A DNA stretch of 64,000 bases from Flavihumibacter petaseus NBRC 106054 (GTDB lineage: Bacteria; Bacteroidota; Bacteroidia; Chitinophagales; Chitinophagaceae), in NCBI RefSeq assembly GCF_000974785.1, contig NZ_BBWV01000003.1:62001-126000 (forward strand), in the 5' to 3' direction. The translations under genes and the position numbers were made by a program. A model generated the notes under the pieces. The model saw only the letters and a list, made by a program, of their open reading frames with translations, searched no databases and had not been told where the DNA came from. Within the stretch, counting starts at the first letter, position 1, and each line of letters opens with the position of its first letter. This document shows positions 1-7,963 of this stretch, one piece after another.

Positions 1-311
1 TTAAAGTAACTATTTGCGTTATGGAAAACCAGCACGCAAGGCTGATCTTTCAACAGCAGGTCTGTGGTTGTAAAGAGATAAGTAACATTGTCGATTATTA
101 TTTTTGCCGATACTTTGCCGTCATTCATGAGGTTAATGTCTACGATGCCGTTCGGGCGACCAATTACACCTTTATAGACACCGTAGTTGCTGTGGTCGTA
201 TTCTGCTTTAGCTGTTGGGGCTTGTGGCAGGTTCGTACCGGGCTTGTCTTTTGAGCAGGAAAAGAACAGCAGGGTGCAGGCAGTAAGACATGCCAGGAAT
301 TGTTTTCTCAT
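1..311 (-). CDS. Lipoprotein of unknown function, cut by the window start
   Basis: The reading frame starts at an ATG at 311 and stays open to base 1, so about 103 residues of the N-terminus are visible and the C-terminus lies outside the window. The start MRKQFLACLTACTLLFFSC followed by SKDKPG is a classical lipoprotein signal with a lipobox cysteine near residue 19, so the protein is expected on the outer or inner membrane. The mature part contains the stretch YGVYKGVIGRPNGIVDINL, which reads like the start of a small beta-rich domain. No family was recognised. It reads away from rmuC's 3' end in the same direction, with about 108 bases between them. Confidence 0.75.
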   Translation of the reverse strand, partial: MRKQFLACLTACTLLFFSCSKDKPGTNLPQAPTAKAEYDHSNYGVYKGVIGRPNGIVDINLMNDGKVSAKIIIDNVTYLFTTTDLLLKDQPCVLVFHNANSYF

Positions 312-419
312 GGTATAAGGTTTTGCAGGTTTTATGAACCTTAAGGTGATAAAAAAAACGCGTTTTTAAAAGGCTTTACCGGATCTTAACTCCATTTTGG
401 CGATCCTACGCACCCGACT

Positions 420-1958
420 TCAGGTCGCAACGCCCCCTTCTTCTCCAAACGAAGCCTCGATATCGTCGATCATCTCTGCCGACTGTGCCGCCGGCAGCTC
501 CTGTACCTTCCGTAGTTTCTTCTCAATCGCCCGCGTGCGTACGCCCGCCCTGTCGATCACATTGCTAGCCTCCTGCAGCTTTTTCTGCGTTTTGTCCAGG
601 ATTTCGCCAAAGGCAGAAAACTCCGTTTTCACTGCTCCCAACAGGTCCCACACTTCGCTGCTGCGCTTTTCGATCGCCAGCGTCCGGAAGCCCATCTGGA
701 GACTGTTGATCAGCGCGCTCAGGGTGGTTGGCCCGGTGATGGTGATCTTGTATTCCTTCTGCACCTGCTCAAATAAGCCGGGCGTTCTCAATACCTCTGC
801 ATACAGGCTTTCAAAGGGGAGGAACATGATCCCGTATTCTGTTGTATTTGGGGGATCAATATATTTCTCTTTAATGTCCCGCGCATTTTTGATAATGCCG
901 TTACGGAACGACCTGCGCAGGCCCTCGAGGTTTTCTGCATCGCCCTCCTCGTAGGCATTGATCAATGCTTCATAGTCTTCCCTGGGAAACTTTGAATCGA
1001 TCGGCAGCCAGAGCGACTTCTGCGTATCTTTTCCGTTGGGCATCCTGATCGCAAACTCTACCAGGGCGCCGGAACCTTCCTTAGTCTTCACATTCTTTTC
1101 ATATTGCTCATTCGTCAGCAGGTCTTCCAGGATATTCAATAGCTGGTATTCGCCCAGCACGCCCCTTGATTTCACATTCGACAGCACCTTCTTCAGATCA
1201 CCGACATTGGTCGCCAGGTGCTGCATATCCCCGAGGCCCCTGTGTACTGCTTCGAGCCGCTCACTCACAAATTTGAAAGACTCTCCCAACCTTTTCTCCA
1301 GCGTATCATGAAGCTTTTCGTCAACGGTCTTGCGCATTTCATCCAGCTTCTTTTCATTGCCTTCCTGCATACTCTTCAATCCGGTTTGCAGCGCCGTGGT
1401 CATGCCGGAGATCTTCTCCGTGATGGACGCATTCTGATTGTCCTGGCTCTTCGTCAGGTTGTTGAAGTTTTCCCGCTGCCGCTCGTGGAAGTCCTTCAGC
1501 GCACCGGATAATTCTGCCCGGCTTTCCTTGTTTTGTGTCGCAGCGCTTTCTGCGCCCTCCTTTAATTTTTGTTCGATAGTGGTGATCAGCAGTACCTGCT
1601 TTTCATCAAACGACTTTGTCAGGGCGCCCAGGTTCCTGGAAAAAGCTTCCAGCTGGTTTTGCTGCGCCTCATTGGTTGCGCCAAAGGACTTCGTGACCAC
1701 TTCAGAAAATACGCCCAGCGACCTGGTCAGCTCCTCTCTTGATTCGCGCAGGGCAGCATTACTTTCAGTCCGGTTTGTGGCGATCTCTGTCCTGACCACC
1801 TGTTCAATTTTTCCGAGGTCGGCTTTAAGGTTATCGACCGTGAACTTCAGATCCGTAAGCCGGCTATCCGGCTTGGGCTGCGCTGCCCTGAAACTGAAGT
1901 ACGCTACGACGGTTAGTATAAATAAAATCAGAACCAGTAATATAATAGTCGTTTCCAT
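420..1958 (-). CDS. rmuC: DNA recombination protein RmuC
   Basis: The 512-residue product has an N-terminal membrane segment (residues about 4-23), a long coiled coil rich in Lys, Glu and Gln (about 35-245), and then the conserved RmuC domain beginning near GVLGEYQLLNILEDLL and running to about residue 480. RmuC family proteins are thought to limit inversions and rearrangements at short inverted repeats; the nuclease-like assignment comes from the family and is not shown here. The ATG at 1958 was preferred over a TTG two codons upstream. The preceding gene on the same strand ends only 9 bases upstream, so co-transcription with 1968-2624 is likely. Confidence 0.9.
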   Translation of the reverse strand: METTIILLVLILFILTVVAYFSFRAAQPKPDSRLTDLKFTVDNLKADLGKIEQVVRTEIATNRTESNAALRESREELTRSLGVFSEVVTKSFGATNEAQQNQLEAFSRNLGALTKSFDEKQVLLITTIEQKLKEGAESAATQNKESRAELSGALKDFHERQRENFNNLTKSQDNQNASITEKISGMTTALQTGLKSMQEGNEKKLDEMRKTVDEKLHDTLEKRLGESFKFVSERLEAVHRGLGDMQHLATNVGDLKKVLSNVKSRGVLGEYQLLNILEDLLTNEQYEKNVKTKEGSGALVEFAIRMPNGKDTQKSLWLPIDSKFPREDYEALINAYEEGDAENLEGLRRSFRNGIIKNARDIKEKYIDPPNTTEYGIMFLPFESLYAEVLRTPGLFEQVQKEYKITITGPTTLSALINSLQMGFRTLAIEKRSSEVWDLLGAVKTEFSAFGEILDKTQKKLQEASNVIDRAGVRTRAIEKKLRKVQELPAAQSAEMIDDIEASFGEEGGVAT

Positions 1959-1967
1959 CGTCAAAAT

Positions 1968-2624
1968 TTAGTAAAGGTGTCGTCTGTTTGTTGAATCCGG
2001 CTGCAATGTCTTATTTTGATAAATGAGTTTTGAAAAGTCGTCCTGAAGCCGTTTCGTTTCTGTTGGTGAGATCTCCTGCCGCTGAAACGCAGACAGGGCA
2101 ATTCTCAGCTTAAATGCGGAATAAAAGTCATCTGGGGCAAAGCTTCGTCTTAGCCAGCATGGAGAAACCTCTACTTTGCCAGCATGGAGCACATACCGGT
2201 AATTGTCGTAGATCGTGATAGTCTTGGTGACTCCGCCAAACCATGGTTTCCATAGGTTTAAGGTAACCGGGTTCGCCGTACAGGTTTTATCCAAATACTC
2301 ATTCGTCTTGTACCGAGTGTCAACAAACTGAGTTTTATTTTGAAAAAGTTCATTCAATTGTTTTGAGAAATCGCAACCGTGATCGTTTTCGTTCAGGGTC
2401 ATGGAGTCGCAATGCATATTCAGAAAATCTTCCGCGCTGATAAAAAGCGAGAACAGGTATTCAAAATTGGAAGTGTCCTTTTCGTTTGCAGTGACGAAGC
2501 ACTGAATGAGGAACCCAGCTTGTTTTTGGGCAAAGACCTGATGCCAACTGCCCGTTAAGATAACAGATAGAATGACCAGTTTCCTGAGAAAGTTGTATTT
2601 CAGTATTTCCAGACCTTCCACCAC
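1968..2624 (-). CDS. Secreted protein of unknown function
   Basis: The product (up to 218 residues) has a hydrophobic N-terminal segment, FLRKLVILSVILTGSWHQVFA, consistent with a signal peptide cleaved before QKQAG. The mature part contains several cysteines and no motif that I recognise. The longest frame begins at a GTG inside the end of the upstream DUF2199 gene (25-base overlap). No ATG lies between it and the signal peptide, so the true start may be a non-ATG codon slightly downstream. It sits between the DUF2199 gene and rmuC on one strand with almost no gaps, which suggests one transcript. Confidence 0.6.
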   Translation of the reverse strand: MVEGLEILKYNFLRKLVILSVILTGSWHQVFAQKQAGFLIQCFVTANEKDTSNFEYLFSLFISAEDFLNMHCDSMTLNENDHGCDFSKQLNELFQNKTQFVDTRYKTNEYLDKTCTANPVTLNLWKPWFGGVTKTITIYDNYRYVLHAGKVEVSPCWLRRSFAPDDFYSAFKLRIALSAFQRQEISPTETKRLQDDFSKLIYQNKTLQPDSTNRRHLY

Positions 2625-3220
2625 TTAGATTTTCGTTCTGCCTCTCCGGCAACTGTCGCCGTGGCAATGCTTATGTTTTTTTTCTTACCGGGGTCAGCAA
2701 TTGCTTCAATAAGGTCAAGCATCTGGTTGACCCGCCGGTCAGCTTCGTCTTTTGTGATGCCCTGGTAATAATCTTTTACAAACGGATGGTCAAATGATTC
2801 ATGTGGCTCAATAACGGGACGTAAGTTTCCTTTTTGGGTGAAGACATTCATGGGAATCGAAGAGTCGAAATTGTATCCTGGTATCCCATTGCATAACCAA
2901 CCGAAATAGGTGGTTTCGTGGTTATCATTGTTAAAATTGGCAAGGTAATCATCGTAACTTTTCTCGCTGAGGGAAACCCACAAGCCATAGTTGAGGTCCT
3001 GGCAGGAATAGTTGACCTTTTGATTCAAAGAACAACGTATGAAGCGGTCTGTCTGAGCCGGGTGGTGAACAATGCAAAAGTCACCCTCCAGCCTGGCAAT
3101 TGTTTCCCTGGCATCCGGCGATAAACAGTCGTAATTGTCAGGAGAGGAGAAAGCAAGGGAAGGCCATTCTTCGTGTTCCTTTCCGCAGCAACTGCAGGTA
3201 AATTTGATGGATATGTTCAC
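2600..3220 (-). CDS. DUF2199 domain-containing protein
   Basis: The 206-residue protein begins with a Cys-rich knuckle (FTCSCCGKEHEEWPSLAF) followed by DARETIARLEGDFCIV, GLWVSLSEKSYDDYL and YFGWLCNGIPGY. This is the layout of the DUF2199 family, whose role is unknown. The CxxC pair may bind a metal; this is inference. There is no signal peptide, so it is probably cytosolic. The start is a GTG at 3220; an ATG is lacking in the conserved N-terminus. Its last 25 bases overlap the next reading frame, which indicates translational coupling. Confidence 0.8.
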   Translation of the reverse strand: MNISIKFTCSCCGKEHEEWPSLAFSSPDNYDCLSPDARETIARLEGDFCIVHHPAQTDRFIRCSLNQKVNYSCQDLNYGLWVSLSEKSYDDYLANFNNDNHETTYFGWLCNGIPGYNFDSSIPMNVFTQKGNLRPVIEPHESFDHPFVKDYYQGITKDEADRRVNQMLDLIEAIADPGKKKNISIATATVAGEAERKSKWWKVWKY

Positions 3221-3293
3221 CGGGTTAAGATAGAAAATTCAGCATATTAAGACGAAATTTCTAATTTGACCTCGATTCGTTTAATTGTCAGCT

Positions 3294-3781
3294 ATGAAAA
3301 TCAGCCTGCTTGCTTTTGTCCTTGTATTACTTCAGACAGAATTATCTGGTCAGATCCCTGAGAACCAGGATTCAGTTATTGCCATTTATAACCGGGCTAT
3401 GTCCGGGGTGGGGGAGAGCAGCAAGTATCAATATACTTTGAAGTTCAGATTTGAGGACGATGGTCGTACGAAGAAGAAATTTCTGGTTACAAGAGAGATA
3501 CGTTATTTGGCCTAAGCGTGACCCGCGAGCAATTGTTGCGGGGAGGGGATATTGTTTTTGGTACAGTTGACGATTTCGCGGGAAAACGGTTGAAATTTAA
3601 TATTGATAATAATTTTAGGCAAGAGGTCTGGGATACCAGCCCATCCTATTCAATTATATTGAGCAAAGACGCAATCGTTGTTCCTGGACCAGATCCTCAA
3701 CGGAATACAAAACCACAACTGAAATATTGCATTTTCATATCTGGCTATTTGGTTTCTTCACACTATTACTTCAGCAACTGA
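3294..3781 (+). pseudogene. Frameshifted small secreted protein
   Basis: An ATG at 3294 opens a frame with a clear signal peptide (MKISLLAFVLVLLQTELSGQ) that stops at 3515 after about 73 codons. A second frame, open across the junction, continues with SGYKRDTLFGLSVTREQLL to a stop at 3781. The likely switch lies in the run of GAA/AAG codons around 3470-3480, where a one-base slip would join the two halves into one protein of about 160 residues. No family was recognised. It may be a decayed gene, a sequencing error or two unrelated short frames. Confidence 0.4.
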
Positions 3782-3828
3782 ACACCGACCTCGCGACTTT
3801 TTCCCTCTGCGCCTCAGCTCCTCTGAGC

Positions 3829-3861
3829 CCTGCGAGAAAAAAAATCCTGCGGGAAAAAAAA
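3829..3861. repeat. Two tandem 16-bp G/C-plus-A-tract units
   Basis: The unit CCTGCGAGAAAAAAAA (3829-3844) is followed after one base by CCTGCGGGAAAAAAAA (3846-3861). It lies in the short gap between the broken gene at 3294-3781 and the stop of the minus-strand gene at 3879. The upstream bases (CCCTCTGCGCCTCAGC) resemble the 'CTCTGCGCCTC' intergenic repeats that I recall from several Bacteroidota; this likeness is from memory and not tested. Confidence 0.5.
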
Positions 3862-3878
3862 GGCGCGTATTACCGCCC

Positions 3879-4376
3879 TCAATTCACCTTTTGTGAAACC
3901 TGGATAAAACTCAGCTGCAACTGGATCAGCCGCTTCCAGAACTGCGCCCTTTGCACCCTGTAGGGAAGTTCCCGCCGGTCATCAGCTTCCTCCTCAAAAA
4001 ACACGAACCCAAGCGGTTCAGCTGCATCATCCAGCGTGATTTCCAGTCGTACCCGGCGGAAACCACGCGTACCTTCCTGCTGTTCTTTGATCACCCGGCA
4101 AAACAGGATGTTACTGGTATCGACACAGGTTTCCCAGGTTACGGCATTCCTGTGAACGACCATCACCAGTTTACTGAAATGTTTGTCGATGGCGATCAGC
4201 CTGTTTCCGAATACATCAACATCTGAGATGGAGAGTGCATGTCTGGCCGTAATGCTGTGATAAACCTCCCTGACGGCCTTCATTCCTTTTTTTCTCCGTT
4301 GGACGAATACAGACCTGAAGCCCAGCCAGAAAAGGAAGGGAGACAACACAAGAAATATGACTAACAACAGGTGCAT
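3879..4376 (-). CDS. Membrane-anchored protein of unknown function
   Basis: The 165-residue product starts with one membrane segment (residues about 2-22, LLLVIFLVLSPFLFWLGF) followed by a basic stretch QRRKKGMK, so the rest should face the cytosol. The remainder is a beta-rich domain of alternating charged and hydrophobic residues ending in a Gln-rich helix. No known family was recognised. Its ATG lies 2 bases after the stop of the GreA/Rnk-like gene, so the two are probably translated from one message. Confidence 0.6.
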   Translation of the reverse strand: MHLLLVIFLVLSPFLFWLGFRSVFVQRRKKGMKAVREVYHSITARHALSISDVDVFGNRLIAIDKHFSKLVMVVHRNAVTWETCVDTSNILFCRVIKEQQEGTRGFRRVRLEITLDDAAEPLGFVFFEEEADDRRELPYRVQRAQFWKRLIQLQLSFIQVSQKVN

Positions 4377-4378
4377 CC

Positions 4379-4795
4379 CTATTCATTTTTTACTTCGAGA
4401 ATGGTGAATGTCTTTTTTCCTGCCGGAACTTCCCATTGCACCTGCTGCCCTTTCCGGAATCCGAGCAGTGCTGTTCCGACAGGCGCCAGTACCGAGATTT
4501 TTCTTTCACGGATATCCGCTTTATCCGGAGTCACTACTGTAAATTCCATTGCCTCCTTCTTTCCCTCCATCTTCACCTTTACCCGTGAATTGATCTTCAC
4601 GACATCACGCGGAAAATCAGCTTTGTCAACCAGCTGTGCACGTTTTAATTCTTCCTGCAGCGCCGCAATATTGCTGCGGTCAAATGATTTGACCTCGGTG
4701 CCGCCCTTCAGATAGAAAAGCAACAGTTCGTGGTCATCACTGGTAAGCAGTAAGTGTTTTTTTACAGCGGCTGGAGTCTTTGCCTTGTTTTTCAT
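4379..4795 (-). CDS. GreA/GreB (Rnk-like) family elongation-factor protein
   Basis: The 138-residue protein ends with the GreA/GreB C-terminal fold: EFTVVTPDKADIRERKISV, then LAPVGTALLGFRKGQQVQWEVP and a final beta strand. Gre and Rnk proteins bind RNA polymerase near the secondary channel. This one has only a short N-terminal helical part (about residues 25-55) instead of the full GreA coiled coil, so it resembles Rnk more than a true cleavage factor. The start is the ATG at 4795 (MKNKAKTPAAVKKH); a longer upstream frame encodes Cys-rich sequence unlike the family. Its start overlaps the end of the small membrane protein gene by 59 bases. Confidence 0.8.
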   Translation of the reverse strand: MKNKAKTPAAVKKHLLLTSDDHELLLFYLKGGTEVKSFDRSNIAALQEELKRAQLVDKADFPRDVVKINSRVKVKMEGKKEAMEFTVVTPDKADIRERKISVLAPVGTALLGFRKGQQVQWEVPAGKKTFTILEVKNE

Positions 4796-5039
4796 GATCG
4801 GTATGTTTGATGTGCATTTTGCTTTGCTGAAAATAGGTTTGCCTGAACGGGATATATAACCGCACAGGCTTTTGCTGGCCATTACTGAACATTGCGAGCA
4901 TAAGCAGGGGCACACTGACAACGAGTGCCAGGTACCATTTTTCATTTCCGGTATATGCTTCTCTTATAATGATGCTATTGATTATGACCAGCAGCAACAG
5001 GATGATGCCGCTTACCCTCACAGAACTTTGGTTTTGCAT
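4737..5039 (-). CDS. Small two-helix membrane protein
   Basis: The product of about 100 residues, starting at MQNQSSVRVSG, has two predicted membrane helices (GIILLLLVIINSIII, about 10-26, and WYLALVVSVPLLMLAMF, about 35-51), followed by a polar, basic tail. An in-frame codon ten residues upstream would also be possible. The tail overlaps the beginning of the GreA/Rnk-like gene in another frame, so either its C-terminus is real and overlapping or the gene has lost its original stop. Function is unknown. Confidence 0.5.
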   Translation of the reverse strand: MQNQSSVRVSGIILLLLVIINSIIIREAYTGNEKWYLALVVSVPLLMLAMFSNGQQKPVRLYIPFRQTYFQQSKMHIKHTDHEKQGKDSSRCKKTLTAYQ

Positions 5040-5125
5040 GAGAATTCCCTTTGCAGCGGGCAAAGCCATGTTGTTGACCGCTGGTGAACAATTGCAGTTG
5101 CAGAATCAGTAATTATTGATGAAGA

Positions 5126-5155
5126 CCCCGGTCAGGTGAAAAGCAGAGACCGGGG
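5126..5155. other. Perfect 8-bp stem-loop
   Basis: CCCCGGTC (5126-5133) and GACCGGGG (5148-5155) are exact inverted repeats around a 14-base loop. It lies between the start of the small membrane protein gene (5039) and the stop of the GH1-like gene (5287). No T-run follows on either strand, so it is either a processing or termination hairpin for the minus-strand galactofuranose operon or a structure in the leader of the next gene. Confidence 0.5.
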
Positions 5156-5286
5156 ACTAGAAATGAAAGTCCTTGCAGGTTGGAAAGAAATAAATATTTG
5201 CGTGCCGTGCTGACATGGCATGAAGGTATCAAAATAGGTATGCGAAAGATGCTTCAGAATTGTTAAACGCAGGGTTTAATTAGCTT

Positions 5287-6459
5287 TTAATCAGCAATAG
5301 GCGCCAAGAGTACTGCATTCTCTACCTGCTCCATTACTTCCTGCAGGGCAATTGCATAGGGCTCCACCAGTTCGCGGCCGACAGAGCCATCTTCCCCTGC
5401 TACAGCATCCCACAAACCGGAACGATGCCAGTTTTCCATTTCATTCCAGTCGGGACGGTCGATGACGGGGTAAAGGCAAATGCCCCACAGAGGTAATCCA
5501 TGCTGCAGCGCAACCGCAGCTTCTTTTCCGACATACCGAATCCAATCGGGGCGATCAATTCCGGGATGACTGGTTTCTGCTAACAGCAATGGACAATCGT
5601 AACGCAGCCAGGCTTCCAGCATCAGGTCACTCATTGAACGCCAGCGCGGATCGCAGGCGGTGTTCACCCAGGGCAGGCAATCATCGGTACCTGCTATCAA
5701 CTGGTTGTTGTGATAATAATTCACCCCCATTATGTCGAGCAGGCTGCGGTTGCCACCCAGCTCCGGACAAATAACGCCGCACAACATATCGACTGCCTGG
5801 TATTGTAATGCATGTTCAAAGGCAGCCTGTTCCATTTGCTCCGGCGTTGCGTCACCACAGGGTACCCTGTTGATCAAAGGCTCCGTGGTAAGCAACCTGA
5901 CTCCCGGATCCACCTCCCTCATGGCATAGATTCCTTCTATATATGCACGCATCAGGGCATACTTTACTTCCCATCCCTGCCCGACGCAATATGGCACTGT
6001 GCCCCGTACATCTCCCCCGAGCCATGAGATAAAACTTACTTCATTGATCGGCACTACAATCAACGGCCCGTCTGGTTCGTTCGAACGATAATGTTGCACA
6101 AACGCGCGGCACAAAGCGGCGAAACGCCGGGCAAACATGGGATGCAAAGGCGAAAGATCATCAGGAAATCCGAAATGGCACATGTCCCAGACCTGTTGCA
6201 CGCCCATCTGCCTTCCCGTATGGATCATGGCCGTCACCGTCGTCCAATCATACCGGTAGGCCCGGCGCTCCACTGCACTCCAGCAAATTCCTTCCCGTAC
6301 TGTCCTTATTCCGAAATGGGTCAGGTCACGGTAGTCCGCCACCAACCGGTCCTTATGACCCGATAGCCGTTGGAGGTTAACCCTGTTACCAAATGCATTG
6401 AGGATGTCGGCACACTCATAGCCGCCCATCCAGAAACTTCTGAAAGGATTGTTTTCCAT
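5287..6459 (-). CDS. GH1-like (clan GH-A) cytosolic glycoside hydrolase
   Basis: The 390-residue protein has the TIM-barrel signatures of clan GH-A glycosidases: VPINE with the putative acid/base Glu at residue 140 and LLLAETSHPG with the putative nucleophile Glu at 295. The MCHFGFPDDLSP stretch (93-104) matches the region before the acid/base in GH1 beta-glucosidases. There is no signal peptide, so it should act in the cytosol. It is the last gene of a minus-strand operon with a glycosyltransferase, UDP-galactopyranose mutase and a second GH1-like protein. That context points to glycan synthesis or remodelling rather than food digestion. It is shorter than typical GH1 enzymes (about 450), and NEV replaces the usual NEP. 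Confidence 0.75.
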   Translation of the reverse strand: MENNPFRSFWMGGYECADILNAFGNRVNLQRLSGHKDRLVADYRDLTHFGIRTVREGICWSAVERRAYRYDWTTVTAMIHTGRQMGVQQVWDMCHFGFPDDLSPLHPMFARRFAALCRAFVQHYRSNEPDGPLIVVPINEVSFISWLGGDVRGTVPYCVGQGWEVKYALMRAYIEGIYAMREVDPGVRLLTTEPLINRVPCGDATPEQMEQAAFEHALQYQAVDMLCGVICPELGGNRSLLDIMGVNYYHNNQLIAGTDDCLPWVNTACDPRWRSMSDLMLEAWLRYDCPLLLAETSHPGIDRPDWIRYVGKEAAVALQHGLPLWGICLYPVIDRPDWNEMENWHRSGLWDAVAGEDGSVGRELVEPYAIALQEVMEQVENAVLLAPIAD

Positions 6460-6736
6460 ATGGTAAATCGATTTTTGGCATCAAATTTTATCTATACATT
6501 CTGAATCAACAGTTCATTTATGGCTTTCCACCCGTCAGAATCAATGTCTTCCATCGAGGACGTCAACAATACTGCCGCTTTTAGTCCACAAAGCGTCATC
6601 GAAATCTCCCCTGCGGCTACGGAAGAAATTCCACAAGGCAGTGCGTTTTGGCAATTCCGCTTGTCGGCCCATGAACTTTTTTCCCTCTTTACGGCAACCA
6701 TCATCAGGAAGAACGTGATCTTCACACGCTAGCTGC

Positions 6737-7945
6737 TTACCAGTTATGAAAAGACAGTCCGTAACTTTCCTCCGTAATAACATCTTTCCAGTTTTCGATC
6801 AGTTGCTTATAGGCTTCTCCGACCGGCATGATCTTCCGGTCGAGGTCGTATAAGCCGAGTTCGTTCACGATGCCGGCATCTTCACGCAATGCCGAGTCCC
6901 AGTCCACCTGGTGTAACAGGCTGTACCAGGTGAATCCGATCACCGGAACGCCGTCATGTTTGAGGCGATGCACATTCGCCCACTGCTTCAACAACCATTC
7001 GCGGCATGCAGGCATCCGGATATTGGTCTCCGTATGCATGATTGGTAGTTTATAGCGCCGGTAATACTGGCTGGTGATAACATAGTAGCCAAAGATCTCT
7101 CCCGAGGCCTGTGTGGAACCATCCGGGTGCACGAGGTGTTCATTTGTTACATAATAGTCGTTTCCCATCACGCAATGCGCCTTCACCTGGTTGTCGGTAA
7201 ACCAATGATACTCTTTGCGCGTCATGCCATTTTGCAGCAGGTACTCATACATCGTTACATTGAGCGGGTAACCATAGGTCAGGTCGAGCGACAGAAATCT
7301 TTTCTGGTTCAGAAAGCGGGCAAGCGGCAATGCTGCCGGATCAATAGCATGATAAAATTCTGATGACTCACTCTGAATAAAGGTTGCGTCCTGCTGTACG
7401 CTCAGTATTGCCTGCATTGCCAGCACATTTGCCTTACACAGTATTTTCAAGGCATTCACAAAAGCCTCATTCGATTGCAGCCGCTCGTTCCACCAGCCAT
7501 ACCGTGCGGAGAACATGGCGGTAACAAAGATTTCGTTGATCGGTGTATACAACCGCAGGTCCGGGAAGCGCCGTGCAAACGCCGCAGCATAGTCTGCAAA
7601 TAATTCCGGGAAATCAGGGTTTTGAAAATTTCCGATCCAGTCAGGAACGCCGAAATGACACAAGTCGACGATGGGTGTAATGTTGAGATCTCTCAGGTAC
7701 GCAAAGGTCTCATCCGCAAATGTCCAGTCGTACCTGCCGGCACCCAGGTGGGTTCTGTAGTAGGGCGGGCCGTACCGCAGGAACTCAATCCCCAGGGATG
7801 TGACAAGTTCAAGATCCTCTTTCCACCGGGCATAATGCCCCGTCTTTTCCATTTCATCCACCCGCTTCTCGCTGCCATCCGGCAAAAGAATAGTGGGATA
7901 GCTGTTCTCCATTCCTGTAGCGAACATGAATTTATTTCCTGGCAT
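6737..7945 (-). CDS. GH1-like (clan GH-A) cytosolic glycoside hydrolase, paralog
   Basis: This 402-residue protein is built like its neighbour at 5287-6459. It has DLCHFGVPDWIG (94-105), YTPINEIF with the putative acid/base Glu at 138 and HTETNIRM with the putative nucleophile Glu at 306. The N-terminal MFATGMENSYPTI resembles the substrate-facing start of GH1 barrels. No signal peptide is present. The gene lies 18 bases downstream of glf, so it is surely in the same operon. About 277 bases without a convincing gene separate it from the second GH1-like gene. Whether it hydrolyses or transfers sugar cannot be told from sequence. Confidence 0.75.
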   Translation of the reverse strand: MPGNKFMFATGMENSYPTILLPDGSEKRVDEMEKTGHYARWKEDLELVTSLGIEFLRYGPPYYRTHLGAGRYDWTFADETFAYLRDLNITPIVDLCHFGVPDWIGNFQNPDFPELFADYAAAFARRFPDLRLYTPINEIFVTAMFSARYGWWNERLQSNEAFVNALKILCKANVLAMQAILSVQQDATFIQSESSEFYHAIDPAALPLARFLNQKRFLSLDLTYGYPLNVTMYEYLLQNGMTRKEYHWFTDNQVKAHCVMGNDYYVTNEHLVHPDGSTQASGEIFGYYVITSQYYRRYKLPIMHTETNIRMPACREWLLKQWANVHRLKHDGVPVIGFTWYSLLHQVDWDSALREDAGIVNELGLYDLDRKIMPVGEAYKQLIENWKDVITEESYGLSFHNW

Positions 7946-7963
7946 AGTTGCTACGTTAACGGT

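Noticed and set aside
6460-6736. Short overlapping frames between the two GH1-like genes
   Set aside because: Three frames compete, none has a domain, signal peptide or coupling; I see no gene here.
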